64,000 bases of DNA from Aotearoamyces nothofagi (GCA_015345905.1 JADDTR010000030.1:202438-266437), one strand, 5' to 3'. Shown: positions 41,437 through 53,863, counted from the first letter of the stretch. Made by a program: numbers and translations. The notes: a model not told the origin generated them from the letters alone.

Positions 41437-44183
41437 ATGCCGAAGATCACAAGCTACACACCTGGATGGCTCTCCGCCCCTTCTCCAGGACACGAAATAT
41501 TTACGACTACCCTAGCAACAGGTTTAAATGGACAAGCTTCAACAAATTTATACATCGATGCTTCAAAACGCAATACAAAACCCGGGCCCAAGCGCACTAT
41601 TGCGCATCGTGGAACGGAGGTCTTCGTAGCTGTTGGCAAAGAGATACGATGGGCGGATCTTGTTTACCTCAAGGAAACCTGGGAGGCCAAGCAAGAGCAC
41701 CAGCGAGGAAATCGTACGGGAAAGCAGCGCGAGATCGAACCCAAAACAGACGATGATGAACGTGCCCAGAGTTACCGCGTAAGTAACTACCGAGGAGCTT
41801 TCCACTTGAGTTCATTTTACTAATGCCAATATAGACTATTAAGACAACTGTAGCAGATGAGATTAGGCAGCTTGTCATCTCTCCCCATGGCGACTACCTC
41901 GCTATTCTCACAACGCATACCGTTCACATTGCACTTCTTCCAGATCGAGGCCATCTTGCAGTTGCGGATACAAGTCCATTAAGGCTCAAAACCTATACAT
42001 TGGGTCCAATTACTCATGTTACAACACAATCTGCAGTCATATCAGCATTATGGCATCCTCTTGGAGTGAATGGAACATGCATAGTTACTGTTACAGAAGA
42101 TGCTGTGGTCAGGGTATGGGAGCTCAATACGACAGATAGGTGGTCATTCGATCGGCCAACCCTAGCAATCGATCTGAAGAAGCTTGCGGATGGGACATCG
42201 CTAGATCAAGACTTTGGTGCTTCGGTCTCTGGAATCACCAAAGGCTTTTCTCCAGATTCTTTTGAGATGGAAGTTGCTTCCGCATGCTTCGGTGGCAGAG
42301 TCTCTGGTGGATGGTCTCCAATGACCCTATGGATCGCGATGAGAGAAGGGGATGTGTACGCGCTCTGTCCTCTTCTCCCCGAAAAATGGGCCCCTCCACC
42401 AACGCTTATACCTTCCCTTTCTATTTCTATTGTTGCAAAGGTCGCAAGTATTGAGGATGATATTGAGGTCTCAACCCAGAGTAGGCTTTTGGGTCACCAG
42501 CAACTTGCCTGGATGTCGGATATTGACAATCAAGACCCGGTCATCTCCGAGACGCCGCATGGGGAACCCCCTGCAGAGATATATGCCCGTCCTCAGAAGC
42601 CAGGAAGGATTCCAAGACTTCAGGGACCTTTCGATTTTGAACTTGGCCCTGAAGAGTCAGATGATGAACTTGATACAATGCTCACTGATATCTATGTCAT
42701 TGGTGCGAAGATAGATGCTGAGGGATTAATGTCTGGAGAAGACGAAGATTTAGAGACGGACGATCTAGACCAAGAAGGATTATCAGCTGGTGTCGTTTGT
42801 TTGCTTTCGGCCAGTGGACGTCTCACAGTTTGCTTAGACCTGGGCGGCGTCGAAGCTCAGTGGCTTCCAAGTACCAAATCTAAGCACCGAGCATTCTCAG
42901 ACACATCTGATCAACCTTCGTTATTAACGTTCCAGATAATTGACACTTTACAGCCGAAAGAAGTCTATGAAAATGGTTGGCCGATGTTCAGCCCTGATGC
43001 CAACTCTCGATATTCGTTTTTTATTACGCATACCGCAAGTGTCACCTTTATATCACTGTCACCATGGGTCTTCCGTCTAGAAGGAGAATTGCAAGGCAGT
43101 GCAGGACCTGGCGTTGATTTCCGCATGGATCTCATCGTCAAGAGTCAAAGCTCGATACGAGAACGACTGTTCACTCAGGATCTTTCCAGCGAAGATACCC
43201 CCCCTAGTCTAGCAGCAAGCATCGTACTTCGCGATCCCGACCTTGGATATTTCCTTCTAACTACCGACCCCTATGGCCCGATCGCCTTAACTTTCGAAAC
43301 GCCAGAACTCGAGGTCGATATTCGGCGAGCTCGTTCTCGCTCACCAACATACGATTTAGAGCTTGAGCCACAACCATTAGTTCTAATCGAGCCCCGTCCT
43401 GTTTACCAGCCGCCACACGCTCTCTACTCCAAGACCTCTCTTCCATCACTACTCGAGACGCTTCATCACAGCAAATACAGACGAATTATCAACGAGCCAA
43501 TTCGTCTCTCGCCTGCAACGCTGACCATACTCACTGATGCGCACAAAATCCTTAGCGAGGAGACACATCGACTCGGTACCGCAGCTGCGGAGCTCTTCCG
43601 TCGTTGCGAGCGACTTCAGATAGAACTCCGCGACCAAATCGCACGCGCAAATGATGTTGCATGTCGTATAGAAAGTGTGACTGGGGATGATACGGGCGAC
43701 TTTGATGATGAAGTGATGGTTAGTAACGAAAGGGTAGAGAAGCGTATAGAAGATGCTAGGGAAAGGCAAGAGGAGCTATCTGAGAGGCTAGAGAGAGTGC
43801 GGAGAAAGATTGGAAAAGGACGTGGCAAAGAACTTAGTGATAGGGAAAAGGTCTGGTTTGAAGAAGTCACGGCCCTCAGCAGCGGAATTCTGCCACAAGG
43901 TACCAGAATTGACAATGATGGCAATCGAGGAAGCGAGACGGCAGCGTCTAACTTGTGGAGAAGATACGAAGAGGTCAGGAAACTGAAGAAGGATCTAGTT
44001 CCACAGGCAGAGGAGATCTCTTCCGTCGAGGAGAGTACTCCTGTCTCTGATATTCTGAACAGTGTCAGAGTGCCATCCGAAATAAGGAAGGGTAAGGTTG
44101 CCCACGTGATGAGTCTCCTAGAACGAGAATCGGCGTTGGTTGATGGGGCGAAGAGTCGTTTGGAGAGATTGAGCTTAGCATAA
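41437..44183 (+). CDS. nup82: Nucleoporin Nup82 (Nup88 homologue)
   Basis: Cytoplasmic-face nucleoporin of the Nup82/Nup159 mRNA export platform. Two exons, 41437-41778 and 41835-44183 (56 bp intron, GTAAGT...ATAG), give 896 residues. The first two thirds form a beta-propeller-like domain: strands such as YLAILTTHTVHIALLPD and ALWHPLGVNGTCIVTVTEDA, with VVRVWELNT. A low-complexity acidic loop follows near residue 340. The last third is coiled coil (ELFRRCERLQIELRDQIARA; RVEKRIEDARERQEELSERL). The ATG at 41437 starts a frame whose first 115 residues lead smoothly into the conserved strand TIKTTVADEIRQLVISPHG after splicing. Confidence 0.9.
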
Positions 44184-44522
44184 TCATGTATAGTGATATG
44201 AGGCAAGAATGAAATTATGATATGTAGATGTACATCTGCATATTCCCTTCCATTGTACTGACGCTGGTATTGATTGACTTGTCGCGCTTGTGAAGAGCCT
44301 CACACGACCAACTCACAGCCGCTTACCGCCGCAAAACCTTAAATTCCTAGGATGTGGGGCAGAAACACGCACAAAGACCCCACCAATTCGTCACACAGAG
44401 GTAGCGGGCACGACAAGTGACGACCCTGTTGAACCATAGAAACCCAGCCAGTGTTTATAATTCATGGCTATGCATAGAATTTACCAAGAGATATTTTAAG
44501 TCACATTATACTGCCTCCGAAC
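44184..44522. other. Intergenic region nup82 - srp72
   Basis: 339 bp between co-oriented genes: 3' end of nup82 and promoter of srp72. No gene seen. Confidence 0.6.
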
Positions 44523-46528
44523 ATGGCGTCAAATCCCACCGCCACGTTGAGCTCTCTTTTGGGGTCTACAACTATCGAAGATCACGAGCAAGTCCTCAAG
44601 GCTGTTAATGCTGTTCTGAAGACTTCCAAAGGCAATCAGGATGCGCAATATACTCGAGTCGTAGCTTTGCTTAAGCTCGATCGCTTCCAGGATGCGTTAC
44701 GCGCTCTTGACGATGGTGGAGACAAGCTTACAGAGCGTTGCGCCCTTGAGAAGTCGTACGCATTGTACAAGATCGGCCAGCTTGAAGAGGCACAACAGAT
44801 TGTTCAAGGGGCTGGAGTAGGATCACGGGGTCTTAGACATGTCGCTGCGCAAGTCTCTTATCGCGCTGAGAAGTTTGAAGAAGCGGCAGAGATATATAAA
44901 GAGCTAAACGTCCAGGGCGCTACAATCGAAGGCGAAGAGAATGACTTGCGAATCAATAGCTCGGCAGTAGATGCGCAGCTAGAATGGCAGGGCAATGGAC
45001 ATAAAGTGGGAAAAGGCCGGAAGAAGCCTGGAAGGGAAGATCTAGAGGCATTCGAAACAGCTTACAATGCTGCATGTGCCTATATCGCAAGAGGGGAGCT
45101 GGGCCCGGGTAGTGTATTATTAAAGAGAGCAAGGGACCTTTGTGAGGCTTTAGACGAGCTGACCGATGAGGAGAAGAAAGCGGAAGTTCTGCCAATAATG
45201 GTTCAACAGGCTTACGTATTCACGAGGATGGGGAAACTCCAGGAAGCAGAGGCACTACAAAAAATGATTAATGTTTCAGAGTAAGTCTTATTGCTACAGC
45301 TTTGAAGTTAGTAGCTAACCCATACAGCGTTCCTGAGCCTCCTACAAAAGTCGTCGCCCAGAACAATGCTCTAGCCTCCCTAGAAAAACACGAGAATCCA
45401 TACCTCACACAGCGATTATTCGAATCTGTGCCTACATTGTCAAAGACTGAGACGCTGTTTGAGTATCAGGCTAGCATTCTTCGTAAAAACCGATACACCT
45501 TTGGTTTACAGTCCCAGAAATATCCCGGAGTTGCACAGTCAACAGCAAAGATCTTGTCCCAGTACACATCTCCTACAATCTCGTCCTTGGCCAATAGTAT
45601 CTCGGTTCTCAATGCTGCTGCATATGCCCACTCTGACAGTACGAAAGCCGGACTCAAGCAGGTGTTACCTCTACTCGAGAAGCGACCAAATGATGTGGGT
45701 TTGATTTTGACTATCATCCAGCTATATGTCTTGGCCAACAATTCTGGTGCAGCCATTGCACTACTGGAATCCTTTTTCAAACGACTCGAGTCATCTACAG
45801 CACCTTCAGATCAAGACGTTAGGTTTGCACCTGGTCTGGTGGCATTGGTCATCTCTTTGTATCGCCTTCAAGGCCGAAAGGCACCAATTAAAGCAGAATT
45901 GGGAAGAGCAGCGTCGTACTGGCGCCGAAAGTCGAAGCCGTCAGAAGATCTGTTCAAAGCTGCAGGCATATCACTTCTTGACTCCTCAAAGCCCGAAGAT
46001 CTCGCTGCAGCGGGTGAGATATTCAATAGCCTTCGATTACAAGATCCCAATGATCGTCTCGCAATTGCTGGGTTCGTTGCCTCTAACGCAACGACCAATT
46101 TTCCGGCTATTCAAGCCGACCTGGAGAAACTTACACCCATCGATCGTCTAATTGCTGGAGTTGATGCGTCGGCGCTAGAAGATGGCGGTATTGCATCTCT
46201 ACCGCTGATAATGTCTGAGACCAGCAAGAAGCGATCGGCACCTGTGGAGAAAGAGAAGCCGGCGAAGAAGCGGGTACGCAAGTCACAGCTACCAAAGGAT
46301 TATGAAGAGGGCAAGAAAGTAGATCCAGAGAGGTGGCTACCGCTTAAGGATAGAAGTAGCTACAGGCCTAAGGGCAAGAAGGGCAAGAAGAAGTTACTAG
46401 ATGCAACTCAGGGCGGTGTTGTGAGGGAAGAAGAGAGCTTAGAGTTGGTCGGCGGAGCTGGTGCCGTGAAGGTAGAGAAGTCGGCAGCCGGAGGTGGGAA
46501 GTCAAAGAAGAAGAAGGGGAAGAAGTGA
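44523..46528 (+). CDS. srp72: Signal recognition particle subunit SRP72
   Basis: Largest protein of the signal recognition particle, binding SRP68 and 7SL RNA for ER targeting. Two exons, 44523-45280 and 45328-46528, give 652 residues. The 47 bp intron (GTAAGT...ACAG) restores INVSDVPEPPTK. The N-terminal two thirds are TPR-like helical pairs (YTRVVALLKLDRFQDALRAL; SYALYKIGQLEEAQQIV). The C-terminus carries the RNA-binding motif DPERWLPLKDRSSYRPKGKK, the signature of the SRP72 RNA-binding domain, and ends in a Lys-rich tail. Confidence 0.95.
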
Positions 46529-47379
46529 TGTGGATCTCTAGCCATAATTATTGGAATCCAAATCAGCTTCGCAAATACTGTAATGGAGCGTATCTTATTT
46601 CAGAAGATCGAAGTCAGAATTTAATCGAGACGTGGTTCTGTAGGTATCTAAGCTTCGCCTCCGGTGATATACTCGTACTGAGATATGCCGGCTTGTGAAA
46701 TATTGGCGAACATAAGCACATAGTTACATAGATGATAGATTGTGAAATTTTTGAAGGAATTAATCTCATAAAATCTAATTATATAACATTCATTCTTCAA
46801 CATTATTGTTCATACGGAGAGAAATCGAAGTGAAACTATTTAAAATCCCAAATTTCCAATTTATTTTCATTCTTCAATCCGTGTTTAAAACCAGCATATA
46901 TGTAAAATTATACTATAATACCTCACAGGACCGAAATTCTCATCGGAATATTCGTCATACTTTTGTTCTGAGTGACTCTCAAATATACCTAAGCAAAAGG
47001 TCCTAAGTAGCTCTCAGACATGAAAGCTTACTTACCTTGCTCATGTCTAGTTGTAATTTCTAGTCGTTTGACCGATTGTTATACTTACCCCAGAAATAAC
47101 GGCATACGTAGATAAGTCCTCGAGAGCCTTTATCCCAGACAAATGATATGGCTACTTACTGTATGGAGCACACGAGGGTGTTGATTGATGTGCTCCAGTT
47201 ATGGCTAGGGAGGGGACGGACAGCCTTCTGGGGAACATCGTTGTTCCGCTAATCCCTAGGCGTGCATTAATCCCTGCAATAATTGCTGAAGCGCATCTCC
47301 GAGATCTATGATGCCTTGATAATATCTCGGCGCTGAAGTTCTCACGAAGTCCTGTAAACTACACAATCTTCTACACATC
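46529..47379. other. AT-rich intergenic region
   Basis: No gene seen. Very AT-rich from 46700 to 46930. Confidence 0.6.
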
Positions 47380-48440
47380 ATGGCGTCAAAATCATGTACG
47401 GCGTGCCTTCGGTCCCTGCGACGTCAACCGAGGTCAATTGGGCAGGTATTTATCTCACATGCGCCTGGCTGCGATCTTTGCTGATAGCACCTAGACATGT
47501 GGATTAGCAACATCTTATAGCTCGAGGCGCACGTTTATGACAATACTGCCACTACATGCCAAAGTCCCCGAACCAAGTGCGACAGCTGTGTCCTCGGCGC
47601 CACCGGTCACGCCGCAAGGAAGCCAGCTTGAACCAGACGTCTCGAACCCCGTGAGCAAGGCAGCTTTAGGACTCCGGAGGGTAGCTGGAAGAGCAACCGA
47701 AACATATACGGCATATGGTGTGACGGAGAGACTGATCAAGGAGTGCGCGGCACAGGCGGACTATGCCATTCCGCAAGCATTAGATGAGGAGGCTGAGATA
47801 CCTAACACCGAGGAGGGAGAGGATCTGGGGGTAGGAGAGGGTTGGTGGCATACAGGTACGGCACTGCCTCGTCTCATCTCGTGAAAAGTACTAACGCTAG
47901 AAAGAACTGGGCCTCAAGCCTACCTTCAGCACGTGGTCTCAAGTGACTATGCTTCACATGTACCTGATTTCTGCCAGGCTCCGATGCTTTGCGCCGCAAT
48001 CCGCACCCTCCTGGCAGCAACATCTCCTCGACCACTTCTTCTACAAAGCCGAGGACCGCATGGTGACCCACCACAACATGCAGACTGGAATGATGCGGAA
48101 CAAGTACCTCAAGGATCTCTTCGTCCAGTGGCGAGGCTTGCTCGCCGCTTACGACGAGGGCGTCGTCAAGGGCGATGCGGTGTTGGCGGGTGCGGTGTGG
48201 AGGAACCTGTTCAAAGCCGACGAGAATGTCGATATCACCAAGCTGGCTGCGATTGTGAGCTATATGAGGAGGGCTCTCAGAGCGCTGGATGCGCTGCCGG
48301 ATTCCGACGTCGCAATGGGGAGAATCACGTTCGGAAACCCGGGTGGCGAACTGGGCCTCGTTGGTGCGAGAAGCAAGCTGATGGACTCCCCCTTCAAGCA
48401 GGCGCCAGTAACCGATAAGCCGGCAAAGGCAGCGGTTTGA
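47380..48440 (+). CDS. cbp3: Ubiquinol-cytochrome c chaperone Cbp3 (UQCC1)
   Basis: Mitochondrial assembly factor that, with Cbp6, binds newly made cytochrome b for complex III. Three exons, 47380-47445, 47495-47855 and 47905-48440, give 320 residues. Both introns are 49 bp. The N-terminus MASKSCTACLRSLRRQPRSI is a typical arginine-rich presequence. The conserved core is WHTELGLKPTFSTWSQVTML (across intron 2), HMYLISARLRCF, LLDHFFYKAEDRMV, RNKYLKDLFVQWRGLLAAYD and VVKGDAVLAGAVWRNLF. Acceptor AAG was needed at the second junction: the TAG four bases upstream would break the frame. The C-terminal 60 residues are less conserved. Confidence 0.94.
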
Positions 48441-49265
48441 AGCTTGCTACTGCCATGTAAAACTATCCCCAATCCATGTACTGTACAATAAAGATTATAT
48501 ATACGCAGCATGATTTGCTATATCTCGATCAGAGGACTTCTTCATCTTGCCAAACGAACGAGCTGGGGGCTCAGGAAAGAAAGTGACAGTATACGGCCGG
48601 AGTGTCTTAACTGAATAAAAAGGGACCTGCCACCCAACACACGGAAACATTTATTAAAACTTAAACGGCCTATCTAGAAAGCTACTGTAACCCACTCTAC
48701 AGTCCCGTCTTTACACTTGTACGTATTCGAGCTTCGCCCAAGTCTCCTCGCGCATCACACATCCCATCGGACCCCCTCACAAGACAACGCAGCTAACAGA
48801 CTCACACCCAGTCTCCCGATCGATCGATCGATCTCGGGGGTCAGAATCACGACGAGTCACAGGTCACAAAGCGGCTGGGAGACGGTATAGAAACTTGTAA
48901 CGGCACTCGTATTATTACGAAGCAGCACTCGTATTACGAAGCAGAGAACAAAACCGGGCACGACCAAGAGAAGCGACAAGGCGTGCACGCAGGGGGCAGT
49001 AGTGGTCTGTTTTAGGCAGTCTGGGGGAATCGAGATGAGAATCTGTCCGGGCCCCCCATTCTCCCAAGAATCTCAGCAGAGATCGCAGAGCCGGAGCGCG
49101 GAAGAAGAAGCGTCCGAGGTTTTTCCGGCTGCTCTGCGTCGCGTACGAACGTGCAGGAGCCGCCATTGCACGTCTCCGTCGCGCGGGCCTCTCTCTCCCC
49201 CCATCTCGCCGATCGCGCTATCCGCATCGTCATCGCCACACGCACGCCCGTACTCCCTCCCGTCT
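48441..49265. other. Intergenic region with short repeats
   Basis: No gene supported. Contains a (GATC)n stretch at about 48818-48834 and the direct repeat at 48902-48945. Arg/Ser-rich open frames on both strands near 49000-49300 are compositional. Confidence 0.55.
48902..48945. repeat. Two-copy direct repeat
   Basis: GGCACTCGTATTATTACGAAGC is followed at once by AGCACTCGTATTACGAAGC, a recent tandem duplication differing by a 3-bp indel and one base. Confidence 0.85.
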
Positions 49266-49807
49266 TCAAGACCGCGCCTGCGCCTGCGTCTGCGCCTGCG
49301 CCTGCGCCTGCTTCTTCGCCCGCGCTAGCTCGACGGGCACGGCGATGGATGGATCGTCCAGCCAGGGCATCTTCCAGAGGGGCCGGTAGGGTTCGACATC
49401 CGCGCCGTCGCAGTGCCGCGGACGAGGTTCGAAGAGCTCGAAGGACGAGGCGGCGGAGATCCCTGCGTGGGGTGGGGGGGTGGTCAGCGTGGTGTTTCCG
49501 CGAGCGGAGGAGAGGGGGAGATCGGGGGGGGGGGGAAGCAGCAGAGGAGATCCGAGAAGAGGGGGAGACGGCAGGAGAGGAGGAACTCACAGCCAAACTC
49601 GACGCAGATGGCCTTCCTGGTCAGGTGATACAGCAGCGCCAGCTCGACGCGCCGCCGCTCGCCGTCCCGAGCCGGCACGCAGCTGGTGGCGATGGCCTTC
49701 TCGATCTCCTCTTCGCGGACCAGCCACGTCTCGAAGACGAGGCTGGCGCGCGTCGCGCAGTCGACCTTGTATTTCTGGACGTGGGCGGGGCTGATGGCCG
49801 GGGGCAT
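49266..49807 (-). CDS. Hypothetical small protein, 137 residues
   Basis: Not recognised. Two exons, 49807-49591 and 49462-49266, are joined in frame by a 128 bp intron (GTGAGT...CGCAG) that spans a G-run. The first exon encodes a helical segment (VEKAI-like: VREEEIEKAIATSCV, ERRRVELALLYHLTRKAI). The join gives CVEFGWISAASSFELFEPRP, followed by YRPLWKMPWLDDPSIAVPVE. The extreme C-terminus is a Gln-Ala tract encoded by a hexanucleotide microsatellite. Good splice sites on both sides of a coherent frame support a real gene. It lies between cbp3 and DHFR. Confidence 0.6.
49272..49313. repeat. Coding hexanucleotide repeat (GCGCCT/GCCTGC)
   Basis: About seven units of CGCCTG with one CGTCTG variant. 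On the minus strand they encode alternating Gln and Ala at the C-terminus of the 137-residue protein. Confidence 0.85.
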
Positions 49808-50438
49808 GGCTGAGGTGAGGTTGTGGTGGGGATGGATGGGTGGCTGGGTTGGTTGAGGTTTGCTGCTGGGAGATGAGGGGTCAGGGAGAGGTGTGTGAGT
49901 GAGTGGATTGTTTGGGCGAGGAGGAGGAGGAAGTGTAAAAGGTGAGGTGGGGTTGAGGGGGTGGATTCAATGAGCGAGGGGGAAGTGAATTTTTTTTTTT
50001 TTTTTTTTTGGATATGTGAGTTGGTAGATGGTGGTAAAGCTGTAGAAGATTCGTCGGTTTGGCTAGTCTGTACTTTGGCAGATAAAGGAAGCAGACAAAG
50101 AAGGTAGATGAAGTAGGTAGACGAAGTATGTAGACAGGACTAGTAACACGCTTGGATACAGAGCTGCTACTTCCTCTTCTGCACGCATTACCTCACCTCT
50201 TTCGCCGGACAGCAGAACCTTGTGATACCTTAACAACGATCCGGACCCGCCGACAAAACCCAACCTCTCCAACCCGCAAGCTCATTACCGGAGTTGTACA
50301 GAGCCCAAATGAGACCTCGTTGTCCGATTAAGTCGTCCACGAGCTGGCTGACACTTGTCGGCAACATAGCGGTTACGGGTAACCACATACAGAGCAGGGA
50401 GGGGATGGGGTCTGCAGCAGATGCCGAGAGACGTGCGG
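49808..50438. other. Intergenic region
   Basis: Promoter of the 137-residue gene and 3' flank of the DHFR gene. Contains a 20-base T run at 49990-50009, preceded by G/A-rich sequence. No gene seen. Confidence 0.6.
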
Positions 50439-51182
50439 TCACGGTGCTTGATGCCGCTCGTACATCTCAAAGACATAGCGCACGCCGTTCTCCTCCTGCA
50501 CGCCGTCCGGCACCGTCTCGCCCACCCAGCCGTCCAAGTCCTCCTTGGCCGCGCGCCTCCACTCGCCGCCCTCGCCGCCCAGCAGCACCGGAAAGAAGGC
50601 GTCGCACTCGGGATCCCCCAGCACCCTCGTCAGGAGGACGCGCCTCGTCTCCGTCCGCAGCAGCGCCGCCTTGTAGATCTCGGCGCCGCCGATGACGAAC
50701 AGCCTGGCGACATCTGGACTGCGGCCTGCGGCGTCGAGCGCCGCGGCGAGGGAGCACAGGCGCGCGGGCTTGGTGTCGCTGGCGCCAGGGTCCAGGGCGC
50801 CGAGGGCGGGATGGGCGCGGCTGAGAACGATGTTGAGCCGGCCTTTCAGCGGCCGGAACTTGTCGGGGATGCTGTCCCACGTCTTGCGGCCCATGATGAC
50901 GGCGTTCTTGCGAGGTGGAAGTGGAGGCTGCGGGATGTGTGCCGGTTAGTCAATCACACTGATATGGGGATTCGGGGGGCTGGGGTTGCGAACGCTGCTG
51001 CTGCCGTGGCCGTCTGTGATTGCGGGGGCTCTCTTGGTGACGCGTGCGAAGTAGGCCATCTCTTTCTTCAGCCCGGTCCAGGGGAGGCCGCCGGCGCGCC
51101 CGATGCCCATGCTTCGCGTGGCGGCCACGATCAGGGTGAGCTCTAATGGGAGCATTGTGGAGGATGGGTCGGCGGAGGGCAT
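50439..51182 (-). CDS. dfr1: Dihydrofolate reductase
   Basis: NADPH-dependent reduction of dihydrofolate to tetrahydrofolate for thymidylate and purine synthesis. Two exons, 51182-50994 and 50927-50439, give 225 residues, typical of fungi. The N-terminal motif LIVAATRSMGIGRAGGLPW, then MAYFARVTKR, VIMGRKTWDSIP and the cofactor motif LFVIGGAEIYKAAL are all present. The C-terminal strand GVRYVFEMYERH closes the fold. The 66 bp intron has a weak GTTCGC donor; the frame runs on through a stronger-looking GTGATT, which would leave an intron of only about 34 bp. A TTGACTAAC branch-like site supports the intron. Confidence 0.93.
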
Positions 51183-51558
51183 GGTTGGCGTTTGGGGTTG
51201 GAGTGAAGTGCGATGGATTATCAGAAGTCTTTTGGCGGGGTCGTGTCGACGCGATCCGGTTATGGAGATGTCAGATCTAATCTAATCTAGGATCGGCACC
51301 AACTTCAGGGGCTCCCAGTACTGCAGTGTGACGGTTTTTAACAATGACTGTGTGACTAGGTATTGCATTTAAAGATTACACCAAAAATATTCTCATAGAA
51401 ATCCATCTAAAAAGATATATCATGGCCGATTGCGCTTCAAGAGCCGGCCGATTACAGCGTGGCATCTCTTGGTCGCCGTGGTATCACTAATGCTATTACA
51501 TATCCACCTCGCTCTAGAATTCCTACACATATAGCATACACCGGTAATCTTTCGTGAA
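51183..51558. other. Intergenic region
   Basis: Promoter of DHFR and 3' flank of swc2. Nothing else seen. Confidence 0.6.
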
Positions 51559-53863
51559 TCATGGGGTCCTCTGCTTGACGAAGCGTGGAGGAACACCTCT
51601 CGCAGCATACTGGCCTTGGCCAACATACGCTTGTAATAAGGTACTCCATCTATAATCACCCCTCTTCAGCTTCTGGATCTCCTTGTAGGCGTAGGCATTA
51701 CAGTACAGAAGTCCTGTCGAGGGATCCCGGAATTTTGCGGGATAAGCTGTTATGGCACAATGCGGCGGGTGAGACTCTGTAGGCGGTTAGCAGGGTTCGT
51801 CTAGAACATGTTCATGAAATGCTGGTGAAGTGAAGAAGTGATACAAAGCCGTCAAGTGCACGCATTTAAATCCAAGAGAGTTGGATGTTTGCATCGCACG
51901 ATACAGGTAACAGGTGCGACTTACTTTGAGCCTTAGGAAACTTCCTCCCAAATAGCACCTGGCACTGTACATCCTTCAGTTTAATTGCGGTCTCGTCGAA
52001 GTTCTCCAGTATCAGATTGTTCCGGGTTTCATGCTCCACAACTGGTGGGACCTCAACCACTGGCAAAGTTTGGATGAGAGTAAACGTAAAGTCGGTTGTT
52101 TGTGACGGGACTAACTTAGGCGATTGTGCCGATAAAAATGGTGGAGCTTGTTGTAGACTTTGTTGCTGAGGTACATTTAAAGGTACGGGCAGCGGTGATG
52201 ATTTGTCTAGGGGGATGGGAGTGGCTGGATCATTCGGAATTGACGCAGCGGCTATCGGAGGTACAGTAGACGTTGAAGTCTGACTATCATCTATTTGCGG
52301 TTCGTGCTTCACTGTGACTGTTGCTGGAGCGGCTGACTCTTGGACCGATCCCACACCAGCTTCGGTACCTAGTGGTACTTCAGGTACAAGCACTTCTACC
52401 GGAGTTGGAGGTCGAGGAGAAAGAGCTTGTGGCACTGTGTGCGAAAGCGGTTCTGCTGGAGATTGTAACGAAGGAGAGGAAGCTTGTGGAACCGGTTCTG
52501 AAGGCGATATTGTAGGTGCATCAGAGGGTAGCTGGGAGGATTCTTCCGCTGGTGGTTGGGAAGGTTCCTTTGATGGTCTTTGAGAGGATAACTGGGAAGA
52601 TTCCTCCGCTGGCGGCTGAGAAGGTTCTTTTGATGGTCTTTGAGAGGGCAGCTGGGAGGACTCCTCCGCTGGTGGTACGGAAGGTGCCTTTGATGGCCCT
52701 TGAGAGGGTTCTTCCGCTGGTGGTTCGGAAGGTTCCTTTGATGGTGCTTGAGACGGTTCTTGAGAGGCTTTTTGCGATGGTGGTTCTAGACTTGCTTGAG
52801 CAGCTACTGGCCCTTGGCTGGACACCTGCTCTGGCAAAGGTTGTGCATCTTGCGTAACGGGTACTGTTAGCGCTTGGGCGGATGGCTGTGTGGCCGCAGA
52901 CCCTGCCTCCACATCAGCTGTCTTCCTCTTCTTATATTCCCTCTTCTCCTCGACGGTAACATTTTTGCCAATACGCTTCAATTTCCCATTAACCCATTCT
53001 GACGTTCCGCTCCACCACGTTATGACTGGCCCTTCCATTTTCCTGTTGTGTAACGCAGCCAATTTTGCTCTCTGCTCTTCTTCTCTGGCTTTCTCCGCTT
53101 CTTCCCATCGATTTAAACTCTTCGCATTCCTCTTTTCCACGCGAGCTGCTTCTGCTAGCCTGTCTTCCTGGGTAACCTCTTTCACCTTTTCAGTCTCCTT
53201 CTTCTTTGCAGCCTTCTCCATGTTTGCCAGTTGCTTTAGCCTTCGCTTTTCGCGGTCGACCATCTGCAGATACAGCTGTGCCTTGCTCATTTTTGTCGTT
53301 CTTCGATCGGATGCTCTCACGGGAGCTTCTCCCGCGCTGGGAATCCAGGAAGCGCGCTCTGATTTCTTCTTCGGCCGAGGAGGAGTTGCATTTGACGCGG
53401 TTGGATCAATTTTGACCTTTTTGCGAAATTGTTTCGGTATCCCATCATTGGCCTTCCGCTTTTTGGCCTGACGTTCCACCTTTGCTTGTTGTTGGAGTTC
53501 CACTTCGCCATCCAGCTCTTCAGCACCAGCTGTGGGGCCTTGGTCATCGTCATCATCGGACGAATCCATTTGAACATCAGAGCCATCCTCTTCAGCATCT
53601 TCAAACCCGGCATCGTCTTCGTCTTCGGCAAATAGCAGTTCGAGATCGTCATCTTCGGCCTCTTGCTGGATAAGAGAAGTGAGCCGATTGCCAGCTGTAG
53701 AACGCTTCTCGCGGCCAGTCGCTAGCCATTCAACCTGCGTTTCCTCCCCCTCACTGCTGCTGTCGGAGTCAGAAGTCTCATCGCCCGACCCCATGGGAGT
53801 GCCGACGTTCTCTTCGTCGGTCATGATGGGTTGTGTAGTCCCTGATTCTGCTGTTGCATGCAT
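51559..53863 (-). CDS. swc2: SWR1 chromatin-remodelling complex subunit Swc2/Vps72 (YL1)
   Basis: Histone H2A.Z-H2B binding subunit of the SWR1 complex. Two exons, 53863-51925 and 51776-51559, give 718 residues. The N-terminal YL1 domain has acidic runs (ELLFAEDEDDAGFEDAEEDG) and TGREKRSTAGNRLTSLIQQE, then basic helices (RTTKMSKAQLYLQMVDREKR). A long Pro/Ser/Gln repeat region follows (about residues 365-450). The second exon encodes the YL1_C motif CAITAYPAKFRDPSTGLLYC, then NAYAYKEIQKL and YAARGVPPRF. The intron (148 bp) is GTAAGT...ACAG. A second ATG at 53824 (MTDEENVG) is a possible start. The open frame reaches 53905 only from a GTG. Confidence 0.93.
52515..52770. repeat. Coding minisatellite in swc2
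   Basis: About four to five copies of a roughly 60-66 bp unit encode PSKEPSQPPAEESSQLPSQR-type repeats in the disordered linker of Swc2. Copies differ by a few codons and by loss of short segments. Confidence 0.85.

Noticed and set aside
49012-49596. 194-codon minus-strand frame overlapping the 137-residue gene
   Set aside because: Arg/Ser/Pro-rich shadow in another frame of a properly spliced gene.
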